DNA of 64,000 nt from Amoebidium appalachense (taxonomy: Eukaryota; Ichthyosporea). The translations under genes were made by a program, and so were the position numbers. Under the pieces are notes generated by a model that was not told where the DNA came from, ran no database searches, and saw only the letters and a program-made list of their open reading frames with translations. Shown here in pieces: positions 37,606 through 50,217 of this stretch. The DNA lies in the NCBI GenBank assembly GCA_963693365.1, contig CAVNZM010000013.1, positions 558,001-622,000 on the forward strand, in the 5' to 3' direction. The first letter of the stretch is position 1. The number at the start of each line of letters is the position of its first letter.

Positions 37606-37740
37606 AGACCCCTTATTAGCCTCCCCACCCCCATTCGATCCCCTATCAGACCCCCCCCCCTCCCCCACCATCAGACCCTTCATCAGACCCCCCACCCCCC
37701 ATCAAATCTCTCAATCCCCCCCCCCCCTTTCAACTCCACA
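35615..37740 (+). repeat. Satellite of about 200-bp units built on ATCAGACCCC
   Basis: Units contain CATCATGACCAGCCTCACC, CCGGCGACCCCAATGGCAT, TTATTAGCCTCCCCACCCC and repeated CATCAGACCCCTCATCAGAC, joined by C-runs of variable length. CATCATGA starts at about 36011, 36211, 36502, 36674, 36877, 37075, 37282 and 37508 (spacings 172-291). The frames are open on both strands because the unit lacks stops, not because it codes. Confidence 0.93.
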
Positions 37741-38340
37741 TCGTTCATGACAAACCACATCAGACCCCACCCCCCAACAGACGACATATCAGGCCCCCTA
37801 CCCCCATTCAACTCACATCAGACACCTGATCCCCTCATGATACCCCCCCACTCACATTATTTACTGTTGGTAACTTGCCACGGTGTTACTGTAACATCCA
37901 ACTCTTCGTGGTACGCAACATGAAAATACATTGTGTTGCGCAGATGGGCACACGCAGCCATGACACGCACGCACATACACACACACACACGCACACTCAC
38001 CGCTACAAACACACATACACACATTCAAACACATTCACATGCACACACACAATGTGCCAACGAAAATCAGTTGCACACAAAGACCTGGAAAGGGGCATAG
38101 AGATCCAAGAAGCTTTGAATGGTTGATGTATGACAAATCGAGCCGGTTTGCCCAACCACGTACAGCTCTTTCAGGTCGTTACACACTCATGTGGCGCCCC
38201 ATGTAACCCCATAAATAATGTGAACCCCCCCCCCCCCCCCCCCCCCCCCCCCACCACCACCACACACACACACACACCAGCTGCACCACCACCACACACA
38301 CCCTTCCGTGAAGAATTGACATCCACCGCCTAAGCACGAA
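37741..38340. other. No gene recognised; decayed satellite edge and CA repeats
   Basis: ATCAGACC words fade out by about 37820. CA repeats at 37965-38050 and a C-run at 38226-38252. Confidence 0.5.
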
Positions 38341-38368
38341 CTAACAAGGGTGTGTGTGTCCGCAGTGC

Positions 38369-38378
38369 GTCACATGTA

Positions 38379-38463
<85 letters not shown>

Positions 38464-38618
38464 CGTGTGTGCTCTACCAACCGGGAAAAAAAAAAAAAAA
38501 AAAAAAAAAAAAAGGAATGGAAAGAAAAAAAAATTAAATAAACGAAAAAGCAATAATCATCCATCGTAATGGAACAGCCGTGATTAAAAAAAATTTACAA
38601 AAAATAAAACCATGTGTA

Positions 38619-38683
<65 letters not shown>

Positions 38684-38840
38684 CGCGCGCGTGTGCTCTA
38701 CCAACCGTATCAACCGGGAAAAAAAAAAGAAAAGAAAAAATAAAAAAAAAAGGAATGGAAAGAAATAAAAAAAGAAAAAGCAATATTCATCCATCGTAAT
38801 GGAGCAGCCGTGATTATAAAAAATTTACAAACAAAAATTA
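38369..38840 (+). repeat. Tandem duplication of about 235 bp containing (TG)n and A-runs
   Basis: Each unit reads CATGT(GT)ACACG, (TG)n, GCTCTACCAACC, an A-run, GGAATGGAAAGAA, then ATCCATCGTAATGGA, CAGCCGTGATT and AAATTTACAAA. The second copy (from about 38610) differs at several bases and repeat lengths. Confidence 0.9.
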
Positions 38841-39037
38841 AAAACAAATAATCAATATTATGAGGCCGACGGTACCCCAAGCTCATCACGGTCTTGATCT
38901 TTATAATGAAAACCATACAAAATGGGGTTACAAAGCATACAAAATGCAATTTTTCACAGTGCACGGTGTTATATTCTGCTCTTAGACTATGCCTCCAAAC
39001 GCAAAGATGAAATGCCCACGGTGCAGCTTGCGTCGTC

Positions 39038-40175
39038 CTACGATATCTTCCTACTCCGCAGTTTACGTGGTTGGCTGGTAATCGCCTCTTTTATCACCTC
39101 CTGGTCAGCACTGGAGCGTTGAACACCACGCTTTTTGCCTGGGGCCCGTCGAGCAACCCCTGCATAACCCCCCCCCCCCCCCCCCCTCCTTGTCAGTAAC
39201 CCCATCCACCCCCCCCCGCCCATCAGACACCCTATCAGATCCCCCCCCCCCCCCCCCCCCCCCTCCCCTTCAGACTCCTCATCAGGCCCCCCACCCCTCA
39301 TCCAATCTCTAATCACCCCCCACACGACTCCCCCCCTCCCCCCCCCCCCCCACACTCCCCCATCAGACCCATCATCAGACCCCCCACCCCCATCGGACCC
39401 CCTATCAGACACGTCATCAGATCCCTCATCAGAACCCTCTCCTCTCCCCCCCCCCCCCCCCCCCCCCCCCACCCATCAGACCCTCCACCCCCATTCGACC
39501 CCCTATCAGACGCCTCATCAGACCCCATACCCCCCCCCCCCCCCTCCCCCCCCCCACAAAACTCCTCATCAGACCCCCCACCCCTCAACCTCTAATCACC
39601 CCCCACACGACAACCTCACACCCAGCCCCCCCCCCCCCCCCCCCCCCCCCCCGCCCCTCCACCCTTCGACTCCATACCCTGCATGACAACGCGCATGAGA
39701 ATCCGCCAACCTGACCACCAATGAGAGACCCTCTACCCCATTCAACCCCCTACCAGACACCTCATCAGACCCCTCATCAGATTCCTCACCAGACCCCCCC
39801 CTCCCCCTCCCCCCCCCCTCATCAGACCCCCAGCCCCGTCCGACCCCATACCAGACACGTCATCAGACCCCCATCAGACCCCCCCCCCCCCCCCCCCCTC
39901 CCCCCCTCATCAGACCCATCATCAGACCCATCACCCCCATCTGATTTCCTATCAGACACGTCATCAGACCCCTCATCAAACCCCCCTCCCCTCCCCCCAT
40001 CAGACCCCTCATCAGACCCCCCCTCCCCCCCCATTCAACCTGTCATCTGACCCCCCATCCCCACTCCACACGTCATCAGATCACTCATCCCCCCCCCCCC
40101 CCCCCCCCCCTCCCGCCATCAAACCCCTCAGACCCTCCACCCCCATTCGACCCCCTATCAGGCTCCCCATCAGAC

Positions 40176-40209
<34 letters not shown>

Positions 40210-40637
40210 AGACTCCTCATCATACCCCCCACCTCTCATACAACCTCTAATCACCCCCCCCCCCCTCCTCCTCCCATCAGTCCTATTGTACCTCCCCCTC
40301 CCCCCCCCCCCCCCCCCGGCCCAAATTTGGCTCCACACCCTTCATTACAATTCGCATAAAAGACCACCCTCCCACACCTGACCACTTATCAGACCCCTGC
40401 CCCCATGTGACACCCTGTCAGACTCCTCATCAGACCCCCCTCCCCATCAGCCCATCCCCCCCCCCCCCCCCCCCCCTTGTCCCACCAGACCCCCCATCCG
40501 ACTCCTCATCAGACCCTTCCCCTCCATCAGACGACCCCCCCCCCCCCCTCCTCCCCCCTCCTCCCACCCCTCTCCCCATCCGACCCCCTATCAGACCCCC
40601 CATCAGGCCCCTTTTTCCCCATCAGATTCCTCATCAG

Positions 40638-40672
<35 letters not shown>

Positions 40673-41044
40673 CCCAACCTCTTGTCATCCCCCCACATTG
40701 AAAAGAACAGAACGTCAACGGCCCCCCCCCCCCCCCCCCCCCCCCCCCTTCCCCAAACCCACCCTCACATCCAGTGTACCCCCCCCCCTCCCCCCCTCCC
40801 CCCCCCCCCCCCCCCCCTCACCTTGTGAAGGATCAGAGAGGCAAAGGCCAGCCATTGCATCCGTCACGCTCCCAACAGTGTCGTCTGCAACCCCATATCC
40901 AATGTCAGTGCCCCCTTTTTCTTCCAAACCCCCCCCCCCCCCCCCAAACACACAAACGCACACACACACACAAACAAACCAAACACATACCCCTGAAAAA
41001 AAAAAAAAAAAAAAAAACCAACAAAAGAATGAGAGAATGAGGGA

Positions 41045-41139
<95 letters not shown>

Positions 41140-41983
41140 ATGGGAGAGGGAGAGGGAGAGGGAGAGAGGGTGTATGCGAGTATAATTGTGTGTGCGTGTT
41201 TGTGTGGCAAATGAGGGATGAGGGGGGGGGGGGGGGGGGGGGGGGGGGGTGGGGGGGGAGACGGAGGGAGGGAGAGCCATGGAAAGGGTTCTTGTGAGGG
41301 ATTCACCAACATGGGCAAAGAGGGTGTTTGGTATTGGCAATAAGGCCACATGTGGTATGGAGCAGGAAGACAGGGGCAGAAGACTTACCATGATATGAAG
41401 CAGCGCCATCCTCAAGTTTCTGAGAGAAGAGAAAGACAATCGGTCAAAGCAGGCCCATGGGAAGGGGGGGGCGGGGGGGGGGGGGGGGGGGGGGGGAGGG
41501 GGGGGGGGGGGAAGGGGGAGAGAAGGGGGTTAGAAAGCAAACATGAAAGAAGGACATTATAGAAGACAACGATAAAAGAGCATGATCTGATGAGAGTAAG
41601 GAACCATGAAAGGGGGGGGGGGGGGGGGGGGGGATAGCATACATCAAAGGTGAAATTATACACAACAATGAAATGATGAGCGGGAGGAACCGGAAAAAGA
41701 GGGGGGGGGGGGGGGGGGTCAGAGAGTGGTAATAAGGGGTGTGAAAAGTGAAGGATAGAGGGGAAAGGGGATTAACGGAGGTAAGGAAAGTGGAGAGGGG
41801 AGGAAATACCTTGGGGGAGAAGATAGAGTAGTAGAGGGAATGAGAGAAAGAGAGCGCAGGTGGAGGAGTGGAAAAGGAGATATAGTGTGTATGTACTGGA
41901 GAGAGAGGGGGGGGGGGGGGGGGGCAGAAAGAGTGAGGGGGGAGGGAGGAAGAGAGGGAAGGGGGGGGGGGGGGGGGGGGGGA

Positions 41984-42051
<68 letters not shown>

Positions 42052-42481
42052 GTAAAGAGGGAAAGGGAGGGGGAGAGGAAGAGAAGGCACAAACGTTGGA
42101 GAGATTTAGAGAGTAGAGAGGGGGAACCGGGGGGGGGGGGGGGGGGGGAGAGAGAGAGAGAGAGAGAGAGGGACGAAGGGAGAGAGGGAGAGAGGGAGGA
42201 AGAAGGAGAGGGAGAGAGAAGAAGAGGGAAGAAGTGGTGTGGTGAAAGAAAAGGAGAGCGACACATCAATCATATAAAACACATGTGTGCGTGAGGGGAA
42301 GAGGCGATGGTGGGAATCGGGCAGGGAGGTGTGAAAGGGGGGGGGGGGGGGGGGTTGGAATGGAGAGCTACTTGTCAACACCAGGTGTGCTTGTGAGTCT
42401 GTTATTTTAATGGTCGCGGCGGGGAGGGGGGGGGGGGGGGGGGGGGGCTAGAGGGGGGATGAGGGGGTGAATGGGGTTGGT

Positions 42482-42524
<43 letters not shown>

Positions 42525-43267
42525 CTGGACGGGGTAAAACCTTGAGGTAGCGAACAACCAAGCCGTCACTGATTGCTCTTACTACATCACCGACCTCAGT
42601 GGACACAGGCCTGAAAAAATTAGCGACATTGGGGCAAAGCTTGTTTTCGAATGGTCTGCTCTTTTTGCCGAAACTGCTTAGAGAAGCCGTAGTCGTCAAA
42701 GAAAAGAAAAAGCGAGCCAAATTTACCCCAAATGGTCCAATGGTCGCTTGTGACCCCACCCAATAATGTCTCGGGCGTCACCGAAGTCGGAATAAACGGA
42801 GGTGTTGAAAGCCACTCCCTTAGGGCGAGAAGCAAACTGGGCCAAAAAGGATCGTGCACCCTCCTCCGTGCACGACTTGTCCTCATCCCGATAATGGTCC
42901 AACCCTTTCATCTCCTCAAACTTGCCTTCCCGGTTCGGTCTTAAAGCAGCCCGCCAGGCCTGTTAAGGTGGACACAGAAAACAGCGCCCCTGAGTGAATG
43001 ATGAGACAGAGTACACAGTTGTGCCTGGAACATGAATAGCAAACACATCAAAGTGTGCATTTCAGTCTCGGTGATCAAAAACGAACATAAGTCTGTTGTG
43101 TTCTGGAAGACACGCATGCCTATGGTGCTGTACTATTCCTGCTTGCAACCGACTTTTTGTGGTTTGTGTGTTTGTGGGTGTGCCTGTTTCTGCCCGAGAT
43201 GTAATTTCAGCACAAGTGCTAAACGTCTGGACATACGTGTGCGCGTGTGTGTGTTTGTGTGTGTGTT

Positions 43268-43337
<70 letters not shown>

Positions 43338-43368
43338 TGTGCGTGTGCGTGTGTGTGTGTGTGTGCGT

Positions 43369-43401
<33 letters not shown>

Positions 43402-43739
43402 CGGCAACGTGTGTGTGTGTGTGTGCTGCAACGTGTGTGTGTGTGTGTGTGTGTCTGTGTTGGCGAGTGTGTGCGTGTGTGCGGGTGTGGGTGTGTGGTG
43501 TGCGCTAGTTATATATGTAGCCTTTACAAACCCGCGCGTGTTCTTAGTCAACAGTTTCACGTCGCAATAGTGTGTATTCTGCAGGAGGAAGAAAACACTT
43601 GTTGCTTAGAGTGACACTGTGAAGAATGGGTACATCGGTGACATGCATACAACTGTATGCCCCAGCTATCCCCACAAAACCTCACCTGTATGCCACGGTC
43701 AAGCTGGTCTTCTGCCAAGTTTACATCAAGGATATCCAT
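39038..43739 (-). CDS. Hypothetical protein, 193 aa, six phase-consistent exons
   Basis: Exons on the minus strand: 43739-43686, 42959-42727, 42610-42541, 41419-41389 (31-nt microexon), 40914-40822, 39138-39038. Introns are GT-AG and the lengths sum to 582 nt (193 codons plus stop) with all phases matching. Exon 1 reads [18 protein letters not shown]. Exon 2 includes [20 protein letters not shown], then [20 protein letters not shown]. Exon 4 gives [11 protein letters not shown]. Exon 5 gives [20 protein letters not shown]. The last exon is basic ([20 protein letters not shown], ending RSRKIS). No signal peptide or membrane helix is seen. [10 protein letters not shown] faintly recalls the metal-site loop of ADP-ribosylglycohydrolases, but that is not enough for a call. 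The donor after exon 3 (GTTTTA) is weak. Confidence 0.6.
39165..40815. repeat. Decayed ATCAGACCCC satellite and C-runs inside the last intron
   Basis: The same CATCAGACCCC words as at 35.6-37.7 kb occur irregularly among C-runs (for example 39241-39263, 39450-39470, 40170-40207, 40640-40670). It fills most of the 1683-bp last intron (40821-39139) of the minus-strand gene, whose sense strand is therefore G-rich here. Confidence 0.85.
40929..42525. repeat. G-run and GA microsatellites in introns of the 39-43.7 kb gene
   Basis: G-runs at 41046-41100, 41222-41250, 41466-41512, 41611-41632, 41961-41982, 42130-42148 and 42484-42524; (GA)n at 41101-41131, 41996-42050 and 42149-42170. Confidence 0.93.
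43228..43500 (+). repeat. TG microsatellite in intron 1
   Basis: Nearly pure TG with occasional CG and two GCAACG interruptions, between exons 1 and 2 of the minus-strand gene. Confidence 0.95.
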
Positions 43740-44145
43740 GTTGGGTTCCTAGTATTATGCTTTCCGAAGAGAAACGGACAATAACTGCTATAACTCTACA
43801 AGTCTACTATAGAACATTGCGGGCTAGCGCTAGTTGCGTCGACGGCAAAGACATTATGCATTAAAAAAATTTAAATTTCATTAAAAAAGGACTTGGAACA
43901 ATTTCTTGAGCCGCGGCTGACCTCTAGTAGGCTACATATACGCTAGCTACATATGCATGATGTGTGCGTAGCGGGGGTAGTTTGGTAAACGTATGAGGAG
44001 GCTTTATGTTGGTTAAATGTAACATTATGTGTTAAAAAACTTCGCTAACTTGCTGTAATTATGGCTGATTATGGCGAATAACAGAGACGCAAACAGAAAG
44101 CCGGCAGGTGTACACATACATAGTCGATCAGATGTATATGTGATA
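43740..44145. other. No gene recognised; flank between two minus-strand units
   Basis: A/T-rich unique sequence upstream of the gene starting at 43739 and next to the 3' end of LINE copy D. Confidence 0.4.
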
Positions 44146-44342
44146 GGGGGGTTTACGCTGTTTACTCGAGGCAAAGAGAACCAGTCTCAGGTAGGGGGGG
44201 GGGGGGTTTGCTCGGAATATCCCCTCAGCGGTATATCATGATCACGTACATAGATGTCGGGTGGTGACTATATATCAGGGTTTACTTTCTCTACGAGACA
44301 CCATAAAGACTACAAGGAGAAATCAATTAGTTGGGGTTCCCC

Positions 44343-44387
<45 letters not shown>

Positions 44388-44419
44388 GGGCTCCCCTCGG
44401 GACACTCGGTATCAGCTGG

Positions 44420-44480
<61 letters not shown>

Positions 44481-44513
44481 GTGTGTGTGTGTGCGCGTGC
44501 GCTATAATTTTGT

Positions 44514-46610
44514 AGTGATGTGTTTCTCAAGCCAATCAATACATCTAATAAACAGGTCGTAGTTACGCGTGTTTAGTATAAAATCAAGGATGTTGTAATT
44601 TACAGGTAGGCTATCTTTCTGGGTGTCTGTTGTGAATGTGACGTGTGTGTGTTGCGGTATTATGTGGTCTATCAAACTACATTTGGCGATACATGACCGG
44701 TTAAACTGGTGTGTGTGTGTGTTGTTTGGGCATGCAAATGATGCCACCTTATACTTATTAGATCTCCACTGTATAGCACGTGTACAGTAAAAGCGTGGTA
44801 ATTGATCAATAATACCATCAGCTAGAGAAAGACCAGTTCTACAGGAAGGTAATATGTATTTAGGTGTTATACACTTGCGAGTGCCATATTTGGCAATATG
44901 GTTGAGGCGGTCAGTATATATAAAACGAGACATAAGGCTTAGTTTTTCAAGGTGTATGCTTTCATCGGGTCTAGTGTCGTGTGGTATCTTTTTCCATTTG
45001 TTATATTGCGTGATTATCTTGTGATTGTGTACATGTTTAATAAGTAAGTGGCAGTCCAAAGTCACACACACACTATTGCGGGGTTTATTTGTATTTGTGC
45101 CCAGGGGAGAAGGGGAGAGAGAGGGGAGGAAAGAGGGGAGAGGTGAGGAGGGGACAGGTCGGATAGAGAAGAGAGGGTGGGAGGGCAAATACTTCTTTAA
45201 GCGGCTTATGTGCTTATTGAATTTCAGCGCGAGATAGGATACTCTAGCAGCTATTGGGACCAGACCATATATCGAGAGCGTTACAGGCCCAGGTTTACAA
45301 CAGTTGTTAGATAGAAAGGAGGCAACTTCTGCTTCAAGGAAATTTGCCAAGGGTTTAAGCGCTCTAGTTCTCTCTTTCTTGATCCAAGCGGCGAGAAGGG
45401 GTAAACCATATTCACATGCCGGGAAGACAAAAGTGCGAATAAATGTAAGTCTAATAGAAGGATGGAGGGGTGTGTCTTTAAAAATATTAGCCGAGAAGAA
45501 AGCTAACCGCTTACGAGCCAACTCTACCCTCTTTTCGACCATATGGGGAAACATAACACCAACAGAATCAACCGGAACACCAAGATATTTGTATTCTGGA
45601 ACTATAGGTACAGGTTTAGATGATAATGTAAATGTGTGTAAATTGTTAGCTATATCAGGTACAAGAACACCACATTTGTCTATGTTAAGGATCATAAGGT
45701 TTGCCTTGCACCACTCTGACACTACATCGAACAATCTTTGCAGGCGTCTAGGGGTACGGGCAAGGAGGGACAGATCATCAGCATAGAGAAGTGCAGGCGG
45801 AAAGTTATTAATAGGGTCATCGTTTTCGGCGTAAATCTTGACAGCCAAATCATCTATAAATAGGTTAAACAAAAAGGGGCTAAGCAATGAACCCTGCAAG
45901 AGACCTCTAGTACGAGCAAAACCATATGAAAGATGCCCATTAACCACAGCTCTACCATAGGTTTGAGACAAGAGTGCTTCTAACAGAACACCAATGCAGT
46001 GTGGTACACCCCGTGCAGCAAGCTTTTCCCATAGGGAACCAGGGGAGACAGAATCGTAAGCAGTTTTCCAATCAATAAAGCCAACATATTGTGCACCAAC
46101 TTGCATAGAATCGTGCAGTGCCATTATTTGAAGATAACATGAATTGTTTTTACGAAAAGCGGATTGGCATGGGTGTATGTGACGAATAGATTGAAACCTA
46201 GGGTGATGTGCAAATAACCTAAGTAAGCAAGCTTCAAAGAATCTACGAACAACCTGGGTTAGTGTAATGGGGCGAAAGGATGATATGGGGCCCTCAGAGT
46301 CCTTCTTAACTATGGGGATCACTAAGGTATCTAACCAAGATGACGGGACATGTCCACATTTAACACACCAAGAAAAGAGAGAGCTTAACATGATAGTAAG
46401 ATCAGGTTTAATAGCACGATCACTTTCCTTTTGTGGGTAGGAGGGAACAAGGATTTTAAGAAACCCAGCAGGGAGTCCATCAGGTCCACAAGACTTACTA
46501 GAGCTATAACTAGATATCACAGACCATATGGCATCGGGACTGAAAAAGGGGAGGATCGATTCTATGGGGATAGATGGGTCTACAGGCCACACAATAGGTT
46601 TCTGAGCGGG
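44514..46610 (-). CDS. LINE ORF2 of copy D, reverse transcriptase half
   Basis: From AQKPIVWPVDPSIPIESIL through the reverse transcriptase (motif A FIDWKTAYDSV, B GLLQGSLLSPF, C YADD) to ...DWLEKHITTKL and TAG at about 44514. The open frame seems to extend leftward to 46994, but that extension is the antisense of the inserted LTR. The true upstream coding part is at 50218-51309, and the two parts join across the 5-bp target site GCGGG. Confidence 0.9.
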
Positions 46611-47094
46611 TGTAAACAACTGTACACCTGAACTGTACATGTTTACTAAAGAATGTGATCTACTACCACACGATTCGTGCTTTGTCATGAATATCACATA
46701 AATATTATGTCCGCACCAATAGGACTCACTCTGACCTAAGAATTGAACCATATATGGTTCTTCAGCTGCATACCACATAAACGAAGTGAACCAATAACAG
46801 GTTTGCATAAATAGGACAAAGGTCTGACTGGCTCGGACCGCACCAGAATCACGAATGGCATGTTGCCACCCGCGCTGGCCGCGGATGAACCAATCCTGGG
46901 CCTTGATCCGAAACCTGGGGGCTATATAACAAAGCCGTCCCAGTACGGGGATCACATCAGTGAAGTCTGTGTGAGACAGACTGAGTCGGCCCATAGTAAA
47001 AGCAACCTGGCCGCGTGTGCCTTTCTACCCGTTCTCTGTCTTTATTTTGATTCAGTTGTACTCTGCCTTATCCTAACTAGTCCAACTGTTTACA
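46611..47094 (+). repeat. Left LTR (484 bp)
   Basis: TGTAAAC...GTTTACA; TATA-like CTATATAAC near 46922. A short stretch after its end (TTTACATTGGCGACCGCG) is repeated at about 47129-47146. Confidence 0.93.
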
Positions 47095-47379
47095 TTGGCG
47101 ACCGCGGCAGGACACTGTTTTACATTGCCAACTGTTTACATTGGCGACCGCGCAGTTCAAGAATTTCGCATCCTTCGAATCTCACATCTTTCAATCAGTT
47201 CAAGAATCTCACATCTTTCAATCAGCTCAAGAATCTCCCATGGCCGATCACAATCCTTTTTACCCCGATGATAGGCACATCTTTCCTTGTCCGGCTTAGA
47301 ATATATACACCGACAAGTTTGAAGTGGCCAGCCCACCTACACGGAAAGAATTGAAAGCATGTAAAACTTCTTTTGCTAC

Positions 47380-49560
47380 GACACATCAAAAATGTGAAGA
47401 AAAACGAATACACAACGAAACAACGAATACACGAGCAAACGAATAAAGAATTGCTAACGAAGCAATGAACCAACGAAAAACGAACCATCACGAATACACA
47501 ATGAAATAAAGAATTAACGACAAGCGAATGCATAAAGGAAATACGAAATGAATGCAACACAAAACAAAACAAAGTAACGAAGTTATCAAACGACAAAAAA
47601 CGAAAAACGAAAGCAAAATGAAATGGAAATACGAAAATGAAAGAACGAATGCACAACACTGCTTGGGTTGCAATGCACACAGCCCCCTCTATGTTACGAA
47701 GAAAAGAAAACCGTTGCCCTTGCGTGCATTGCGCTATTGCACACTGTCATCGTGTCCATGCCACCGCATGCACCTCCACACTCGCAAGCCAGATGCACGG
47801 CCACTTTCAGCACGAATGCATTTAAAGAAGAAGATAGTCGCTGTTCCTATAGCATTGAGGACATAAGGTGCTGTGAAAGTAGTTTTGCATGCATGCTTCG
47901 AATTTCTTGCTGTTTTCGAATACAGCATGCCCCATAGTTTAGCGCACAGGATGCACAACATGCGCATGAATGTATGCTGGCATGCCTAAACACATTACGA
48001 ACATATGCCTCATGTATGGCGGCCCTTCAAGTTCCTGGTGCCACGCCCTAACGAATTTGCACTCCTGGTGCACAAAAGGCATGTAATAAAGTCGATGCAG
48101 AACTTTTGTTCATGCATGTGAAAAACAAAGAAGGTGTTGGGTACGAATTTTAAGGTGAATGCCCGTCTGTGGCAATACTGTGTAACATACCAATTACACT
48201 GTCAAGCCTTGCACTAGCTGCCGGCACACCCCCACCAGAACAAAAGAATGTGGTATGGGCACCGTTCCCTCACAACCCCAGCATACAGTGTCAGTATTTT
48301 GGCTGGAAGCCTTTCAGTTTCGAATTACGAATACCCTCCTTCACTACTGAAGAAAGTGACGTGGAAGACGAATACGAATACGAATGCAAGGTGTTGTTGA
48401 CTAACACATCGGACCATCATGTGTACCTACTAGGCCCTGGTACGGAGGTGACCATGTTATTCCCTTGCAATATGATGACACTGTAACAATTTAGCACGTG
48501 CATACCCCACCAATGGGCACATGCGGGAGACAACCCCACAAGCTGCCTTATTGGGCACCTCTGCTAAAACGAATATTCTTCTCACGAAGGAACAGAAGAA
48601 TGCCACGAACACGAACCACACACCCCCCAGGCAGCTACTTACGTCACGGTCTGATGTATGAAAGTAGTAGGTGTGTGAATGGGGTAACTTCATGAACACC
48701 AACACGAAAGCAAGCACAGCACAAAGCAGTTCCACGAATACGAATGGTTTTGGTATTCCACACAACGAACAGAACCTACAGTAGGGCCACCTACAAATGA
48801 AGCCGAGGATGGGGCACCATCCAGACCTGCACTGGAGGATATGAAGATACGAAGCGCGCTCACGAAGTTGCTTACAAATAAAAGGGCGACTGCGACGACT
48901 TTTCTTTTTAGGCCAAGCCTCCAGAAGAATGTATTATGCCTGGAATCCCCCTGCTCAACGAAAATGGCTGGCAAATGGGATACGAAAACTGCTCACGAAT
49001 GGAAGCATGTGTTTTCTGAAGGAGGCTTGCTTTGCCTACCCTCTTCTTATGAATTATGAACCGGGCTTTTACTGGTTCTGACGGGTGATATATTTCTTTA
49101 TGTCGCCCAACGAAGAACACTTGGGCATTTTTATTCTGTTTTTCCCAGCTCCGATGATGCAGGGTTAAAGCTGAAAGGAAAGAAGTGCTCTTTGTTCATG
49201 AAAGAAGTGGCTTTTCCGGCCATGGTGACTCGCCTTACAGTCTTAAGGTAGAACCGGGATAAGGAGCAGCGGCTAAGCCTTGAAGCTATCCACCACTACC
49301 TGAGCTACGAAGTGACCTAAGGCTCGAGTTATATTCATTATCGAATGTTTGGTATGATCATTCATCCACACAACCAAATTACTCGCAATTGAAAACGAAT
49401 CTGCGGGAGTATCCTAAAAAGGAAAAATTCCCAAAAAGGAAAATACTACTTCTACAGAAAAGCCAAGCACAGAGACGAAGGCTTAGCGAATTATTCGCAC
49501 GCACACTCTGCAACAATCTTCGCCACGAAAATGAAATCACAGAAGAATGCTGCATGAATT
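47380..49560 (+). repeat. CGAA-rich interior of the LTR element
   Basis: At least 15 CGAA words fall in about 285 bp at 47400-47685 (ACGAATACAC, AACGAAAC and similar). CGAA/CGAAT keeps recurring at lower density to about 49560. A 105-codon frame at 48169-48486 (ends LLTNTSDHHVYLLGPGTEVT) is the only protein-like piece, and it is unassigned. Confidence 0.7.
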
Positions 49561-49737
49561 TACGTTTTGGCAAATGAAGAAGTGCTCATAGACGTGCACA
49601 ACTCTATTCCACCGTCCTTGCTCTGTTCTGTTCAGCAGCTCGGCGCACACAAAATCTCGCTGATGGTTGTTTATCGCCTCTCAGCCTGGTGGTTTGCTTG
49701 TCTAACGACACCACCAGGCTCCCGACAAGGGGGGGAG

Positions 49738-50217
49738 TGTAAACAACTGTACACCTGAACTGTACATGTTTACTAAAGAATGTGATCTACTACCACACGA
49801 TTCGTGCTTTGTCATGAATATCACATAAATATTATGTCCGCACCAATAGGACTCACTCTGACCTAAGAATTGAACCATATATGGTTCTTCAGCTGCATAC
49901 CACATAAACGAAGTGAACCAATAAGAGGTTTGCATAAATAGGACAAAGGTCTGACTGGCTCGGACCGCACCAGAATCACGAATGGCATGTTGCCACCCGC
50001 GCTGGCCGCGGATGAACCAATCCTGGGCCTTGATCCGAAACCTGGGGGCTATATAACAAAGCCGTCCCAGTACGGGGATCACATCAGTGAAGTCTGAGAC
50101 AGACTGAGTCGGCCCATAGTAAAAGCAACCTGGCCGCGTGTGCCTTTCTACCCGTTCTCTGTCTTTATTTTGATTCAGTTGTACTCTGCCTTATCCTAAC
50201 TAGTCCAACTGTTTACA
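49738..50217 (+). repeat. Right LTR (480 bp)
   Basis: Matches 46611-47094 except for a missing TGTG near 50097 and one C/G difference near 49924. Preceded by the polypurine tract. Confidence 0.93.

Larger units (their letters stand above)
46611..50217 (+). mobile_element. Young LTR retrotransposon, probably non-autonomous
   Basis: LTRs 46611-47094 (484 bp) and 49738-50217 (480 bp) begin TGTAAAC and end GTTTACA. They differ by one 4-bp indel and one base that I can see. The 5-bp duplication GCGGG flanks the element (46606-46610 and 50218-50222). TTGGCGACCG directly after the left LTR is a plausible primer binding site, and AAGGGGGGGAG before the right LTR a polypurine tract, giving plus orientation. 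The LTR holds CTATATAAC (TATA). The 2.6-kb interior has only a short ATG frame at 47239 (MADHNPFYPDDRHIFPCPA) and no protease, reverse transcriptase or integrase. Confidence 0.93.

Noticed and set aside
35595-37750. Apparent repeat protein ([13 protein letters not shown] or SDEGSDGV)
   Set aside because: Open in several frames of both strands; interrupted by C-runs of varying length that break any one frame.
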